Source of the DNA: an uncultured Eubacteriales bacterium
Lineage (GTDB): Bacteria; Bacillota; Clostridia; Oscillospirales; CAG-272
Assembly: GCA_934796165.1 (NCBI GenBank)
Contig: CAKVOU010000009.1
Coordinates: forward strand, 24,776-88,775
DNA length: 64,000 bases
Direction: 5' to 3'
This document shows positions 52,229-61,284 of the stretch, in pieces. The notes beneath the pieces are model-generated. The model searched no databases, had not been told where the DNA came from, and was given only the letters and a program-made list of their open reading frames with translations. The first letter of the stretch is position 1. Each line of letters begins with the position of its first letter. Position numbers and translations under genes: made by a program.

Positions 52229-53292
52229 AAAATGGTCCCCCCGCCTACAACGGTATCCCCGTCATAGAGCACTACCGCCTGCCCTTTGGTGATGGCTCGT
52301 TGCGGTTCATCGAAAGTAAGTCGTATCGAATCCGTTCCCACCGGAATCACGGTTGCCCACTGCTCTTTTTGCTGATACCGGACGCGCGCCCTGACGCGGA
52401 GCGTTTCCGGCAGGTCGCCTGCGTCATAAGCAATCCAGTTGAAGTCCCCGGCGGAAAGCTCTTTTGTAAAGAGATCTTCATTACGCCCGAGTATCACGCG
52501 GTTGGTGTCCAGCTGTTTCTGTACCACATACATGGGTTCGGGAAGCGCAAGCCCCAGTCCCTTTCTCTGCCCGACGGTATAATGAATGATGCCCTTATGT
52601 TTTCCAAGCACGTTTCCGTGCAGGTCAACGAACTGTCCCTCCGGATAGATTTTCCCCGTATGTTCTTCGATCACGCGGGCGTAATCCCCGTCCGGAACAA
52701 AGCAGATATCCTGGCTGTCGTGCTTGTGCGCGTTGATAAAGCCTTTCTCCTCCGCAATCCGCCTGGCTTCGGTCTTTTCCATCCCGCCGAGCGGAAAACG
52801 CGTGTGCGCCAGCTGCTCCTGCGTCAGGGAATACAGAACGTAGCTCTGATCCTTTGTGGGGTCGGTCGCCTTTTTGAGCAGGTATCTGCCGTTTTCAAAT
52901 TCAATTCGCGCGTAATGCCCCGTCACGATGCAGTCGCATCCAAGCTCCGCCGCGCGGCGGTAAAGACGGTCAAATTTGAGATAGCGGTTGCAATCAATAC
53001 AGGGATTGGGCGTCGCGCCGTTTTCGTAAGCGCTGATAAATCGATCAATGACCTGCCGGCGGAAATCGTCCGAAAAGTCGAACACATAATACGGGATCCC
53101 GAGCCGGAAACAGACGCTCCGTGCGTCCTCGGTATCATCGAGCGAGCAACAGGTTCTTGAGGACGGAATCCCGGCATCCTCATTGTGATAGAGGCGCATG
53201 GTAACCCCGATACAATCGTATCCATCCCGTTTTATCAGATATGCGGCAACGCTGGAATCCACCCCGCCGCTCATGGCAATCAACGCTTTCAT
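52225..53292 (-). CDS. mnmA: tRNA-specific 2-thiouridylase MnmA
   Basis: Adds sulfur to the wobble uridine of tRNA-Glu, -Gln and -Lys using a cysteine persulfide supplied by a desulfurase such as NifS. The PP-loop is MSGGVDSSVAAYLI, catalytic cysteines are in NPCIDCNRYLKF and DSQDICFV, and DQSYVLYSL and VGQRKGLGL are family blocks. 355 residues. The ATG at 53292 has GGAGG four bases upstream. It overlaps the response regulator by four bases and so heads the mnmA-bceRS run. Confidence 0.97.
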   Translation of the reverse strand: MKALIAMSGGVDSSVAAYLIKRDGYDCIGVTMRLYHNEDAGIPSSRTCCSLDDTEDARSVCFRLGIPYYVFDFSDDFRRQVIDRFISAYENGATPNPCIDCNRYLKFDRLYRRAAELGCDCIVTGHYARIEFENGRYLLKKATDPTKDQSYVLYSLTQEQLAHTRFPLGGMEKTEARRIAEEKGFINAHKHDSQDICFVPDGDYARVIEEHTGKIYPEGQFVDLHGNVLGKHKGIIHYTVGQRKGLGLALPEPMYVVQKQLDTNRVILGRNEDLFTKELSAGDFNWIAYDAGDLPETLRVRARVRYQQKEQWATVIPVGTDSIRLTFDEPQRAITKGQAVVLYDGDTVVGGGTIL

Positions 53293-53352
53293 AACCCCTC
53301 CGGTTCCCCGGTCGCACAACACGCGGACCTCTGTCTGTTCTTTTCTGCTTCC

Positions 53353-53361
53353 ATTATACCA
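53353..53361 (-). promoter_or_regulatory. Extended -10 promoter of mnmA
   Basis: Minus-strand TGGTATAAT (plus 53353-53361), about 60 bases before the mnmA ATG. No strong -35 box is seen. Confidence 0.6.
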
Positions 53362-53443
53362 CATTTTGAAGATTTGAAAAGGGGAAAAGAAAAATTGAAA
53401 CGGAAACCCGGAGGAGTTAAAATTTTTTCGCAGAACTATAAAG

Positions 53444-53473
53444 AACCTGCAAAGCCGGCTGGCTTTGCAGGTT
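53444..53473 (-). terminator. Hairpin after the secreted-protein gene
   Basis: AACCTGCAAAGCC, four bases, GGCTTTGCAGGTT (13 perfect pairs). On the minus strand it is followed by CTTTATAGTT. Placed between the sigma/secreted-protein cassette and mnmA. Confidence 0.7.
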
Positions 53474-53508
53474 GTTGGGAAGTAATTGGGAAGAGAAAAT
53501 AAAGTCAT

Positions 53509-53991
53509 TTAACTCTCAGAGTCAATAGGGGCGGTTTTTTCGCAGATTCTGTTATCCGTAGATCCGTTCATATCCGAATCGTATGTCACAATACTGATCA
53601 TTCCTTTGTATTCGACATCGTGATCGTACACAAAATCCAGCGTAAGAGATATCGTTGTGGTCCCGGTGCCGATCACCTTGTCAACGTACTTCCACTTGCC
53701 ATCCACCTTTTCGTAAACAACCAGCGCCGCATCAGTAGCGGTACCGGTCATGCATCTGACGGCACCGGTTGCAGCGGCAGCAGAATCATCACCGAAAACA
53801 ATATTGCACTGCATGGAAAGCACGAGACCGGAACTCAAAGAGGAGACAACTGCCGGGGAAACCGGAAATTCCGGAGGAACCGGAAGTTCAGTTGCCGTAA
53901 GGTCGGTCGCAGCAAATGCCCTAAGAGAGAGAAAGAACGAAAACAATGTCAGCACCAGTGCTACCAAAACCACTTTGGAATTGTGCTTCAT
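53509..53991 (-). CDS. Secreted protein of unknown function in an ECF sigma cassette
   Basis: 160 residues. Signal peptide at residues 1-28 (HNSKVVLVALVLTLFSFFL, cleavage near RAFA-A). The mature part is a small threonine- and valine-rich beta-type domain with three cysteines (two near MQCN and VRCM, one near RICEK). No motif recognised. Start at 53991 has GGAGG six bases upstream. It lies 100 bases downstream of the DUF4367-like gene on the same strand and may be part of that operon or its target. Confidence 0.8.
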   Translation of the reverse strand: MKHNSKVVLVALVLTLFSFFLSLRAFAATDLTATELPVPPEFPVSPAVVSSLSSGLVLSMQCNIVFGDDSAAAATGAVRCMTGTATDAALVVYEKVDGKWKYVDKVIGTGTTTISLTLDFVYDHDVEYKGMISIVTYDSDMNGSTDNRICEKTAPIDSES

Positions 53992-54091
53992 GATATGCCT
54001 CCTGAAATTATCGTAAAGCCATAAATAATAACAAATCAACAAGGATAAAAGTAACAGAATGTCGAAAAATTTTCTGCCGATTCAACAGTAT

Positions 54092-54829
54092 TTACTCTAC
54101 ACTTTCGGCAAGCCGGACAGTCTGCTGCAAATCCGCATAAGAAATAATGTAATAGGCGTATTCCCCGTCGTTCCAGACAAGGCAAATGACTTTTTCCTCA
54201 CGATTGGTATATACATACGCCCGATACCCGTTCACGGTGGTTTCCGAATATGTATCATCGGTACTGTCGAAAATCATACTGAACTGATCAAGCGTTGACT
54301 GCGTATAGGTACAGATATCGTACCCGTTCAGATAATAATCCGCCACAAACCCGGCTTTCCCGGATGACAGAACCTTTTCCGACCAGCCATCGGGAAGCTC
54401 GGCGGGTCTGCGGATCTGCTTGACATAACGCGGCGGCTGTGTGCCGAGGGCATTCCCCGAAACGACCTTCCCGGTCAGGTCGGTCAGAAACACAGACGGC
54501 TCAAAACGGATCTCCATCCGGCTGTTTGTCCATTCGTTTGCAACTTTCCAGAGTGCTTGCCTCGTTGCGGAAACGCTCATGATGGTCAGAAACATTGCAG
54601 ACAACAGAAGAAGAACGCACAGAGCGATCCGGAATGAGATCTTCCGGGCGCGGGCAACATTCTCCCTGTTTTCCTCTCTGCGGAGCATCCGGTCACAACT
54701 GCGCGAAAAGCGGCGGTCAAGCATCACATGGCTGGTATCGATCGTATCCAGCAACAGCACATCGTCGTTTCCGCAATCATTCACGACGAAATCGATCATG
54801 CATTCCAGCCTATCACTGCCGATATACAT
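54092..54829 (-). CDS. DUF4367-like membrane protein, probable anti-sigma partner
   Basis: 245 residues: a cytoplasmic N-terminal part (1-65) that could bind a sigma factor, one membrane helix (about 67-90, RIALCVLLLLSAMFLTIM), and an extracellular domain ending with the DUF4367-like pattern (VNGYRAYVYTNREEKVICLV, WNDGEYAYYIISYADL). No zinc-binding anti-sigma motif is present. The start overlaps the sigma gene by 17 bases, so the two are coupled. GGGGAG lies ten bases before the ATG. Confidence 0.8.
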   Translation of the reverse strand: MYIGSDRLECMIDFVVNDCGNDDVLLLDTIDTSHVMLDRRFSRSCDRMLRREENRENVARARKISFRIALCVLLLLSAMFLTIMSVSATRQALWKVANEWTNSRMEIRFEPSVFLTDLTGKVVSGNALGTQPPRYVKQIRRPAELPDGWSEKVLSSGKAGFVADYYLNGYDICTYTQSTLDQFSMIFDSTDDTYSETTVNGYRAYVYTNREEKVICLVWNDGEYAYYIISYADLQQTVRLAESVE

Positions 54830-55403
54830 ACTTCAGATTCTCCCCTCCAAGCCGCATAATCTGGCGCTTTGCCCTGACAAACCGATTCCGTGCAAGTTCT
54901 TCCGACACATGGAGTGCCCGCGCAATTTTACTGTAAGTCATTCTTCCGTAGCACTTCAGAATCACAATGTCTCGGAATTCCGGCTTCAGCTGATCGATGA
55001 CCCTTCGGACCTCCATGCAGTTTTCCTCACTGATGATCAGATCATCCACGCTCGGATCAGGATCCGGAATATCAAGTGTTTCCATTTCTCCGTCGTCATT
55101 TTTCACGGTCAGAGGAACCGTATTTCTGCGGCGGTTTTTGTTATACAGATTGATTGCGGCGTTCCGGCAGAAGATGACAAGCAGTTTTTTGCAGTTGACT
55201 TCATCCGCCTCACGGAACATCTCAATATTATCTATCACCTGTAGGAAGGTATCCTGCACACAGTCCTCCGCGTCATAATGTTGATGCAGGACCTGGTAGG
55301 CTATGGCATACAGCTTCACGGAATACGCATTGTATAATTGTTCAATGAAGCTCTTGTCCTTGTCTTCGCTGATTGCCGTGATGATCGGTAAAATGCTTCT
55401 CAC
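54813..55403 (-). CDS. ECF-family RNA polymerase sigma factor
   Basis: 196 residues. Region 2 is LYNAYSVKLYAIAYQVLHQH with the DAEDCVQDTFLQVI helix. Region 4 is a helix-turn-helix: LKPEFRDIVILKCYGRMTYS then KIARALHVSEELARNRFVRA. It directs polymerase to stress or envelope genes. The gene cluster of sigma, membrane anti-sigma-like protein and secreted protein is typical of signal-responsive ECF systems. Confidence 0.95.
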   Translation of the reverse strand: MRSILPIITAISEDKDKSFIEQLYNAYSVKLYAIAYQVLHQHYDAEDCVQDTFLQVIDNIEMFREADEVNCKKLLVIFCRNAAINLYNKNRRRNTVPLTVKNDDGEMETLDIPDPDPSVDDLIISEENCMEVRRVIDQLKPEFRDIVILKCYGRMTYSKIARALHVSEELARNRFVRAKRQIMRLGGENLKYVYRQ

Positions 55404-55417
55404 CCCCTGTTTGATAT

Positions 55418-55446
55418 ATTATAATATATTTTCCAACAAAAGTCAA
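55418..55446 (-). promoter_or_regulatory. Promoter of the ECF sigma operon
   Basis: Minus-strand TTGACT (plus 55441-55446), 17 bases, TATAAT (plus 55418-55423). This looks like a housekeeping promoter and not an ECF one. Confidence 0.85.
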
Positions 55447-55555
55447 CTTCTGTCAATCATTTTTTGTAAAAAGATGTATTTTATGACGTCTTAACGGATT
55501 CTGACCCGGTTTTCTCACAAAAAGGACGGTTTTCCCCATCGGTCTTTCTCCAATC

Positions 55556-55595
55556 AAAGAGAAGCGACTGCCCAAACGGGCAGCCGCTTCTCTTT
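55556..55595. terminator. Terminator after lemA
   Basis: AAAGAGAAGCG-x-CTGCCC and GGGCAG-x-CGCTTCTCTTT form a 17-bp interrupted stem, ending about 50 bases past the lemA stop on the minus strand. Confidence 0.75.
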
Positions 55596-55644
55596 GCAGC
55601 ATACGATCTGCAAAATTCGGTTGGAAAGATAACTTCCGGCAGTA

Positions 55645-56313
55645 TCAGAAGAATACGTCTCTTGCTTTTTCTTTGATTTCCTTGGAAGCGGCAAACGGAA
55701 TACGGGTGGTATAGCCGTTCTTTGCCGCAACGATCTTCTTGGTCGGCCAGGCAAAGATATCCCGGTTCCATTCGTTGATCGTGTCGTTGTACAATTCTCT
55801 TGCCGCAGTAATCTCTCTCTGGAGATACATATTCTGCTGCATGGCATCCGCAATCTCCTGGTGCGCTTTCAGATCCGGATAATTCTCGACCGCAACATTG
55901 ATGTCTCTCGAAATGGTGTCGATCTTTCCGCCGAGCTCATTGCGCGCGGCATCCGAATCTCCAGCGTTTCCGGAACGGTATTTTGCGATGTTCTGGAAGG
56001 TATCCTTGTCAAGGTCGATTGCCTTGTCAAGCAGACGCGCGCAGTTCTGGAGCACCATCACCCGCTGTTCCAGATAATTGTCGATCTGGGATGCGTTTCT
56101 CTGAATCTTCTGCTGCAGCTGATCAAAATGCTTCTGTGCGTTGATCTTCATGATCAGAAAGATGACGCCGGGAAGGATGCCGCAGATCCAGAGCAGGATC
56201 TCAAAGACCTTTGAGCCTGCGCCGACCTCGGCGGGGATCTTCTTTGCGATGACGTTGGTATCAACGCCCTCGTCTCTGACCTCGGGATTCAGCTCGTCAA
56301 GTTGATTTGCCAT
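55645..56313 (-). CDS. lemA: LemA family protein
   Basis: 222 residues. A single membrane segment near residues 35-57 (VFEILLWICGILPGVIFLIM) is followed by a long helical domain with the family pattern QRNASQIDNYLEQRVMVLQN and YPDLKAHQEIADAMQQ. LemA proteins are membrane-tethered helical bundles of unclear role. AAAGGAG precedes the ATG. It lies 30 bases after the gene at 56344, so the two are co-transcribed. Confidence 0.92.
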   Translation of the reverse strand: MANQLDELNPEVRDEGVDTNVIAKKIPAEVGAGSKVFEILLWICGILPGVIFLIMKINAQKHFDQLQQKIQRNASQIDNYLEQRVMVLQNCARLLDKAIDLDKDTFQNIAKYRSGNAGDSDAARNELGGKIDTISRDINVAVENYPDLKAHQEIADAMQQNMYLQREITAARELYNDTINEWNRDIFAWPTKKIVAAKNGYTTRIPFAASKEIKEKARDVFF

Positions 56314-56343
56314 GTTTTTCTCCTTTTATGTGTAGTATATTTG

Positions 56344-58005
56344 TCAGGCGATACCGGACAGGCAAAGCCCGTTTCTGGTTGCCAGAACAGTGTTACTGCC
56401 CTTTTCGTTTTTTTTGCTTTCGGCGACAAGAAAATCATTGATCGCTTCCAGCGGAAGATATTCGTCCCACGGCACCGGCACATTATGGATATGTCCGTCG
56501 CCGCCGAGAACCGGCACATAATCCAGCCGCGGCTGCATATCGTAGGAAAATGCCGTCACACGGACCCGGTCAGAATCGTTTTGGGTGCCGGCGAACGAGG
56601 ATTTGAAAATCGCCTGAGTCTTGGTATCCGGATGAACGGCATACCTGGGATCCACCCGGTTGACCAGCGCCTCGCATTCCAGATCGGAATATCGTCTGGA
56701 ATAATCGGGGATCGGTTTCAGAGAGTGCACGGGACGTTCCTGATACAGGGGAATTGCCAGAAGCGGCGCGAAATCAAAATATACCGCTTTGAAGAACTCC
56801 GCGTTCTTTCCGAGGAAATTTTCCCGGACCTCATCAAAGGAATAGGACGCATAGTCGCCCGGGAAAAGTGTCAGTCCTCTGCCCTGACTGTGCTTCGTCA
56901 CGATACAGTTTGTTCGTTTTTGTTTGATAAAATGAAAATCATCTCCATACCCGGTGCGGGAACGGATCAGATCCACCATGTTGGTCTGTGCCAGCGGAGT
57001 AAACAGTGTGCGGAACTGAACCTCGTTGTCACGGTCAAGCGCGTCAAAGAGCACCTCAAAATCGGAATTGGACATGCTCATGAAGTTTCCGTTTTCACTG
57101 ATGGATTTGTCGGTTTTCTTCTTGAGCTTTTTCTCGCCCTTCTTCACATATTTTTCGATTTCTTTGTCGCTCTTCTCATCCAGATTGGTTGCATCCCGGC
57201 TGAAGGAAAGATCCGGACCGCCCTGCGAGCAATAAAACAGAACGACCTCCGTCGAATAAAACGGCTTGGGCTTCGTCAGCGTCGCATGAAGCGTTTCCGT
57301 GCGGACGCGGGTATGTGTATGCCCGTCGCTGTCCCGGTAGGTCTCCGTCCAGCTGATGGTCTTGTATCCATGATAGATTTCCTCTCCCATTCTGTGGACC
57401 AGTTGACGCCCAAAGACAAACGGGTTCTCATTGTAAGCTCCCGCCAGAAGATCCACCGTTGAACGCTCTACACTGTAGGTTGCGCCGAAATCGTAATTCA
57501 GAACCATATCCGCTTCCTGTTTCACGGTAAACTCCGGCGCAAAGGTCAGAAGCGGGATGGTGTCCTCGACCAGACGGACAGAATCTCTCTCCGTGAACAG
57601 TCGGTTCAGCGGCTCCATCTGCCGGTTCGCCGTCAGGAAAAGCTCGTTTACCCGGTTGTCACCGTCGCCGATTTCCTGACGAAGTTGCCGGATCCGCGGC
57701 GTCATTTTCAGAATGACAAGCGGGATCAACAAAATAGTGATAATCATTAGAACTCTGAAGAAGCGGAGCCAATTGAGTTTTTTCTTCAGCTTTCTGAGGT
57801 TTTCCTTACATTCGTTGTATTCCCTGACAGTCGTCCGGTTTTCTTCAATGACAATGCCGGACTTCCCCACCAGCTCGTTAAAAAACTGCTCGGCATTCTT
57901 CTGGTGAAGCCCCCGGTATTTGTTTTCGAATTCTTCAAGCGGGTTATAGATCATCGAATTGATAAGCGGTCCCCCCCCCTCGGGCAAAGATGACTGTTGT
58001 TTCAT
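56344..58005 (-). CDS. Unknown membrane protein upstream of lemA
   Basis: 553 residues. A charged, partly coiled N-terminal part (1-70) is followed by a helix at about 85-105 (FFRVLMIITILLIPLVIL), then a large soluble domain. This context (membrane protein plus LemA) is seen in other Firmicutes, but I recognise no domain. A run of nine C residues on the plus strand (57971-57979; poly-G in the gene) lies in codons 9-12 at the N-terminus. An ATG at 57954 could start the protein without that tract but has no site at the right distance. Confidence 0.75.
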   Translation of the reverse strand: MKQQSSLPEGGGPLINSMIYNPLEEFENKYRGLHQKNAEQFFNELVGKSGIVIEENRTTVREYNECKENLRKLKKKLNWLRFFRVLMIITILLIPLVILKMTPRIRQLRQEIGDGDNRVNELFLTANRQMEPLNRLFTERDSVRLVEDTIPLLTFAPEFTVKQEADMVLNYDFGATYSVERSTVDLLAGAYNENPFVFGRQLVHRMGEEIYHGYKTISWTETYRDSDGHTHTRVRTETLHATLTKPKPFYSTEVVLFYCSQGGPDLSFSRDATNLDEKSDKEIEKYVKKGEKKLKKKTDKSISENGNFMSMSNSDFEVLFDALDRDNEVQFRTLFTPLAQTNMVDLIRSRTGYGDDFHFIKQKRTNCIVTKHSQGRGLTLFPGDYASYSFDEVRENFLGKNAEFFKAVYFDFAPLLAIPLYQERPVHSLKPIPDYSRRYSDLECEALVNRVDPRYAVHPDTKTQAIFKSSFAGTQNDSDRVRVTAFSYDMQPRLDYVPVLGGDGHIHNVPVPWDEYLPLEAINDFLVAESKKNEKGSNTVLATRNGLCLSGIA

Positions 58006-58052
58006 CCGTTCATTTGCCTCTCCGGCTGATGTCGTGCAATAATGATATGTTC

Positions 58053-58081
58053 AGTGTAACATATTTTTGCACTTCTTACAA
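58053..58081 (-). promoter_or_regulatory. Promoter of the unknown membrane protein and lemA
   Basis: Minus-strand TTGTAA (plus 58076-58081), 17 bases, TACACT (plus 58053-58058) preceded by TG at the extended -10 position. Confidence 0.7.
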
Positions 58082-58336
58082 TAGATTTAGAAAAATACCG
58101 AGCGATTTTCCCTTCTTTCGACCGATGAAATTCCACATGAGCATAATTTCCCGCCAACTGTTATTCTTACATGCTTCCGGCACCGGACCGACCCCGAACA
58201 TCGCCGGATCCGGCAGATCAGTCCGTCAAAACACGCAGATCGCATATTCTTGCTTCGGGATGTCAGGCCTTGAACGTAAGGTCCAAAAACAATTTGACAA
58301 ATATATCGAAAACCACAGGCAGCAGTTCTCCGGTGC

Positions 58337-58370
58337 AAAGAAAAAGCCCTCTTGGGAGGGCTTTTTCTTT
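58337..58370. terminator. Bidirectional terminator after the MacB-type operon
   Basis: AAAGAAAAAGCCCTC, loop TTGG, GAGGGCTTTTTCTTT. On the minus strand it lies downstream of the ABC permease and any small gene after it. Confidence 0.9.
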
Positions 58371-58592
58371 CATATCGTTACAGATCCGGGTCGCAGTCGT
58401 TACGGTATACATCGGCGACAGGATCGAAAACACTTCCGCCTCTGACCGGTCCGGGATCGGAGAAATCAGGCTGACGGACTTCCACATAGGCTTCACCATG
58501 AGCCGGGAAGCCTCCCCCCGTCCGGATCGCTGCCCCGCCTTCCCGGGATACGGTCATCGGCAACATTTTTCGGACGGCAGAAATCAATGAAC
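58371..58592 (-). other. Gap after ABC permease with an uncertain 69-codon frame
   Basis: A minus-strand frame (58587 to 58378, TTG start) would encode ISAVRKMLPMTV... ending VYRNDCDPDL, just before the terminator. It has no ribosome-binding site and no recognisable domain. It could be the remains of a small gene or plain 3' untranslated sequence. Confidence 0.25.
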
Positions 58593-60455
58593 TTACTCGA
58601 TTGCTTTCAGGCTTTCGTTCATTTTTGTTTTCACGATTTTAGGTCTCAGGATCAGTGTAACAAGAAGAGTGAAACCAAAAACCACAACCGGAACCAGCAG
58701 CCACATGAACCAGCTGACACCGCTTACCGTACCGAACCCGATCGTTTTGAAAATCAATGTTGCCAGCCCGATTCCGACCGGATAACCGAACAAAATGCCG
58801 ATTGATGTGCTGATATATATTTCACGATAGATATATCCGCAGATCTCGCTGTCAAGATAACCGAGCACCATCAGGGTCGCAATTTCTCTGTTCCGCTCGC
58901 TGATATTGATTGTGGTCAACGTGTTGATGACGACCGCGGTCAGAAGTCCGGCGAACCCAACCACTACAACTGCGATTCCGATAATCGACGGGGAGCCGAA
59001 ATCATCAAAAAGGCACATATCGAGGAGCGCCAATCCCGCAAAAACAAGTCCGGCAGATACGGCAACCGATACCAGCATCATAAAGAATCTCATTTTGTAA
59101 CGCAGGACATTCCGCAGGGAGGACTTATATTTGAAAGCCAGCCGGTCCCAGACAAACGGAATATTCTCCAGAAGCACCCGTTTTCCTTTTTTGGGCGGCT
59201 TGGGTCTCAACAGATTGGCGGGGGTATCACCGGTCATACGCATACCGAGAATAAAAACTGCGGTCAGGGTTACGGCAATGATAACGCCGGCGGACAAAAA
59301 GTAGTAACTCGGATTCACCACAACAGAGATCGGGGGCATATCGTGACCGTAGCCAAACACATAACAGATCAACCAGGAAACACCGTAACCGACGAAAAAT
59401 CCTCCGCCCCCACCGGCAATGAGCGCAACCAATGCAAACATAATGTACCGCATGACAATGCTGAAGGAAAAATACCCCAATGTTTTCAGGCAGGCGATCT
59501 GCGCGCGTTCCTCCTCCATCAGCCGCATCATGGACGAGAGAACGACAAGCAACGAGACGGCAATGAATATGACCATCAGAATATTACCGATCCCCCGCAC
59601 CTTGTCCGCACTGGACAGAACAGACTTGAAGCTGTAATTGTCATACAGCGTGATGATCTCGATTTCGTCTCCGAGCAACGCGGTCAGTTCGGACTTTTCT
59701 TTTTCCACATAAGCCTTATATTCATCAGAAAACGAGCCGAAAAGGTCTCTGTCTCCCGCAGTAATATATAAATCGCCCTTTCCCTGCACCGGAAGAATCG
59801 AAGACGGACAATACAGAATATTTTCGAGAAGATCAAGTTTTCCGAGCTTCACCATGTTGTCCGGGATCTCGGTGCCCTCCGGGTTGTTATAACTCGGTTC
59901 ACCGTCTTTTCCGAAGGTCAGCGGACTTTTGACGATTCCTTTTACGGTCACTGTGATTTTATAATCTATCGGTAAATTCAACGCTTTTCCGAGATCAATC
60001 TCCACGTTCTCGCCAATGTCATACCCTTTTATCACATGATCGGAAATTTCCGCATAAACGCAGTTGTTATCGTCACCGGTCACCTTTTCACCGTCAAAGA
60101 GTTCCGGAACATTGATGTCCCATGCGTCAAAATCCAGAAAATACAGGCGCAGGGAGCGCTTTTCTCCGGTCTGAATATCCAGTGACATTCCGGTGTTTAC
60201 GTTTTTCTCACCAAAGTGCGCCTTGATTGCTGCGACCTGTTCATCTGTAAAGCTGCCTGTCTTGCTCTTGACGATAAAATCACTGACATTCCGGTTTCGG
60301 TAGTAGTTTTCTATGCTGTCCCGGATCATGTCGGTTGGCGAGCCGATACCCGATATGAATCCGACGGAAATCAGAATAACGCCTATGAGCGACAGCAGGC
60401 GGATGAGATGGTGCCGGAACATTCTCCGAACGGTTTTAAAATAGGTTTTCACCAC
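58593..60455 (-). CDS. MacB/FtsX-type ABC permease
   Basis: 620 residues: an N-terminal helix (about 20-37), a large extracellular domain (about 40-285), three helices, a cytoplasmic link with RPKPPKKGKRVLLENIPFVW, then a second FtsX block with a helix pair and the NTLTTINISERNREIATLMV coupling region. Probably exports or senses a hydrophobic compound or lipoprotein. GTG start at 60455 overlaps the ATPase stop by seven bases; GGAGG lies seven bases upstream. It works with the ATPase next to it under TetR control. Confidence 0.9.
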   Translation of the reverse strand: MVKTYFKTVRRMFRHHLIRLLSLIGVILISVGFISGIGSPTDMIRDSIENYYRNRNVSDFIVKSKTGSFTDEQVAAIKAHFGEKNVNTGMSLDIQTGEKRSLRLYFLDFDAWDINVPELFDGEKVTGDDNNCVYAEISDHVIKGYDIGENVEIDLGKALNLPIDYKITVTVKGIVKSPLTFGKDGEPSYNNPEGTEIPDNMVKLGKLDLLENILYCPSSILPVQGKGDLYITAGDRDLFGSFSDEYKAYVEKEKSELTALLGDEIEIITLYDNYSFKSVLSSADKVRGIGNILMVIFIAVSLLVVLSSMMRLMEEERAQIACLKTLGYFSFSIVMRYIMFALVALIAGGGGGFFVGYGVSWLICYVFGYGHDMPPISVVVNPSYYFLSAGVIIAVTLTAVFILGMRMTGDTPANLLRPKPPKKGKRVLLENIPFVWDRLAFKYKSSLRNVLRYKMRFFMMLVSVAVSAGLVFAGLALLDMCLFDDFGSPSIIGIAVVVVGFAGLLTAVVINTLTTINISERNREIATLMVLGYLDSEICGYIYREIYISTSIGILFGYPVGIGLATLIFKTIGFGTVSGVSWFMWLLVPVVVFGFTLLVTLILRPKIVKTKMNESLKAIE

Positions 60456-61150
60456 TCAATCGCCTCCACCGGAACGGGATGCGCGTTTGTTTCCACGCTT
60501 CCGATTCTGCCGCTTTTGATATGGATCACCTTATCCGCCATGTCCTTCAGCGCGGCATTGTGCGTCACAACGATCACGAGCTTTCCCTGCTCGCGTGACA
60601 ACGTGTACAGCAGTCTCAGGATCCTCTTCCCCGTTACATAGTCGAGCGCGCCCGTCGGCTCATCGCATAGGATCAGCTTCGGGTTTTTCGCAACGGCACG
60701 GGCAATTGAAACTCTCTGTTGCTCCCCTCCGGAAAGCTCTGCCGGAAAATTGTTCAGTCTGTCCGCAAGACCGACCGACTCAAGAACGCTTTTCGGATCC
60801 AGATGATTTTCACAGATTTCAATAGCGATCTCCACATTTTCAAGGGCTGTCAGATTGGGCATCAGGTTGTAAAACTGAAAAACAAAGCCTACGTCACGTC
60901 TGCGATAAAAGGTCAGGTCACGTTTGCCATAACCGGTAATGTTTTTGCCGTCAAGCTCAATCTTCCCGTCGGTCGCCGTGTCCATGCCGCCGAGCAGATT
61001 CAACAGTGTGGTTTTTCCGGCACCCGACGCACCGAGGATTACAACAAATTCCCCCTCGTTCAAATCAAAAGACACATCTTCAAGTGCAGGTACGGTAACA
61101 GAGCCGGTGTGATATTCTTTTTTTACGTTGGATAAAGATAAAAAAGCCAT
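60449..61150 (-). CDS. MacB/LolD-type ABC ATPase
   Basis: 233 residues. Walker A GASGAGKTT, signature ELSGGEQQRVSIARAV, Walker B LILCDEPTGALDYVT and VVTHNA H-loop. GFVFQFYNLMPNLTA is the family Q-loop. Start at 61150 has GGAGG seven bases upstream; frame-open sequence further upstream lacks a site. First gene of the operon that faces the TetR regulator. Confidence 0.94.
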   Translation of the reverse strand: MAFLSLSNVKKEYHTGSVTVPALEDVSFDLNEGEFVVILGASGAGKTTLLNLLGGMDTATDGKIELDGKNITGYGKRDLTFYRRRDVGFVFQFYNLMPNLTALENVEIAIEICENHLDPKSVLESVGLADRLNNFPAELSGGEQQRVSIARAVAKNPKLILCDEPTGALDYVTGKRILRLLYTLSREQGKLVIVVTHNAALKDMADKVIHIKSGRIGSVETNAHPVPVEAIEW

Positions 61151-61202
61151 AAAAACACCTCCTTCATCCCGGATATTCTTGCAGACCCGTTCTTCATATC
61201 TA

Positions 61203-61231
61203 TTGACAAATCGGATCCTGTGTATTATAAT
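61203..61231 (+). promoter_or_regulatory. Promoter of the TetR gene
   Basis: TTGACA at 61203-61208, 17 bases, TATAAT at 61226-61231: perfect consensus. It overlaps the opposing ABC promoter, so only one polymerase can bind at a time. Confidence 0.88.
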
Positions 61232-61258
61232 TATAACAACACTGTGTCGGAAAGTCAA
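61230..61258 (-). promoter_or_regulatory. Promoter of the MacB-type ABC operon
   Basis: Minus-strand TTGACT (plus 61253-61258), 17 bases, TATAAT (plus 61230-61235). The -10 overlaps the TetR gene's -10 by two bases. A half-site TGTCGGAAA (61245-61253) touches the -35 box. Confidence 0.88.
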
Positions 61259-61284
61259 CATTCAGTATTTCTGAAAACGATATG

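Noticed and set aside
52225..53508. MnmA start at 53508
   Set aside because: The extra 72 codons span the promoter and contain no conserved sequence; the PP-loop begins right after the ATG at 53292.
58263..58499. Minus-strand 78-codon frame after the MacB-type permease
   Set aside because: It reads straight through a strong terminator hairpin and has no recognisable product.
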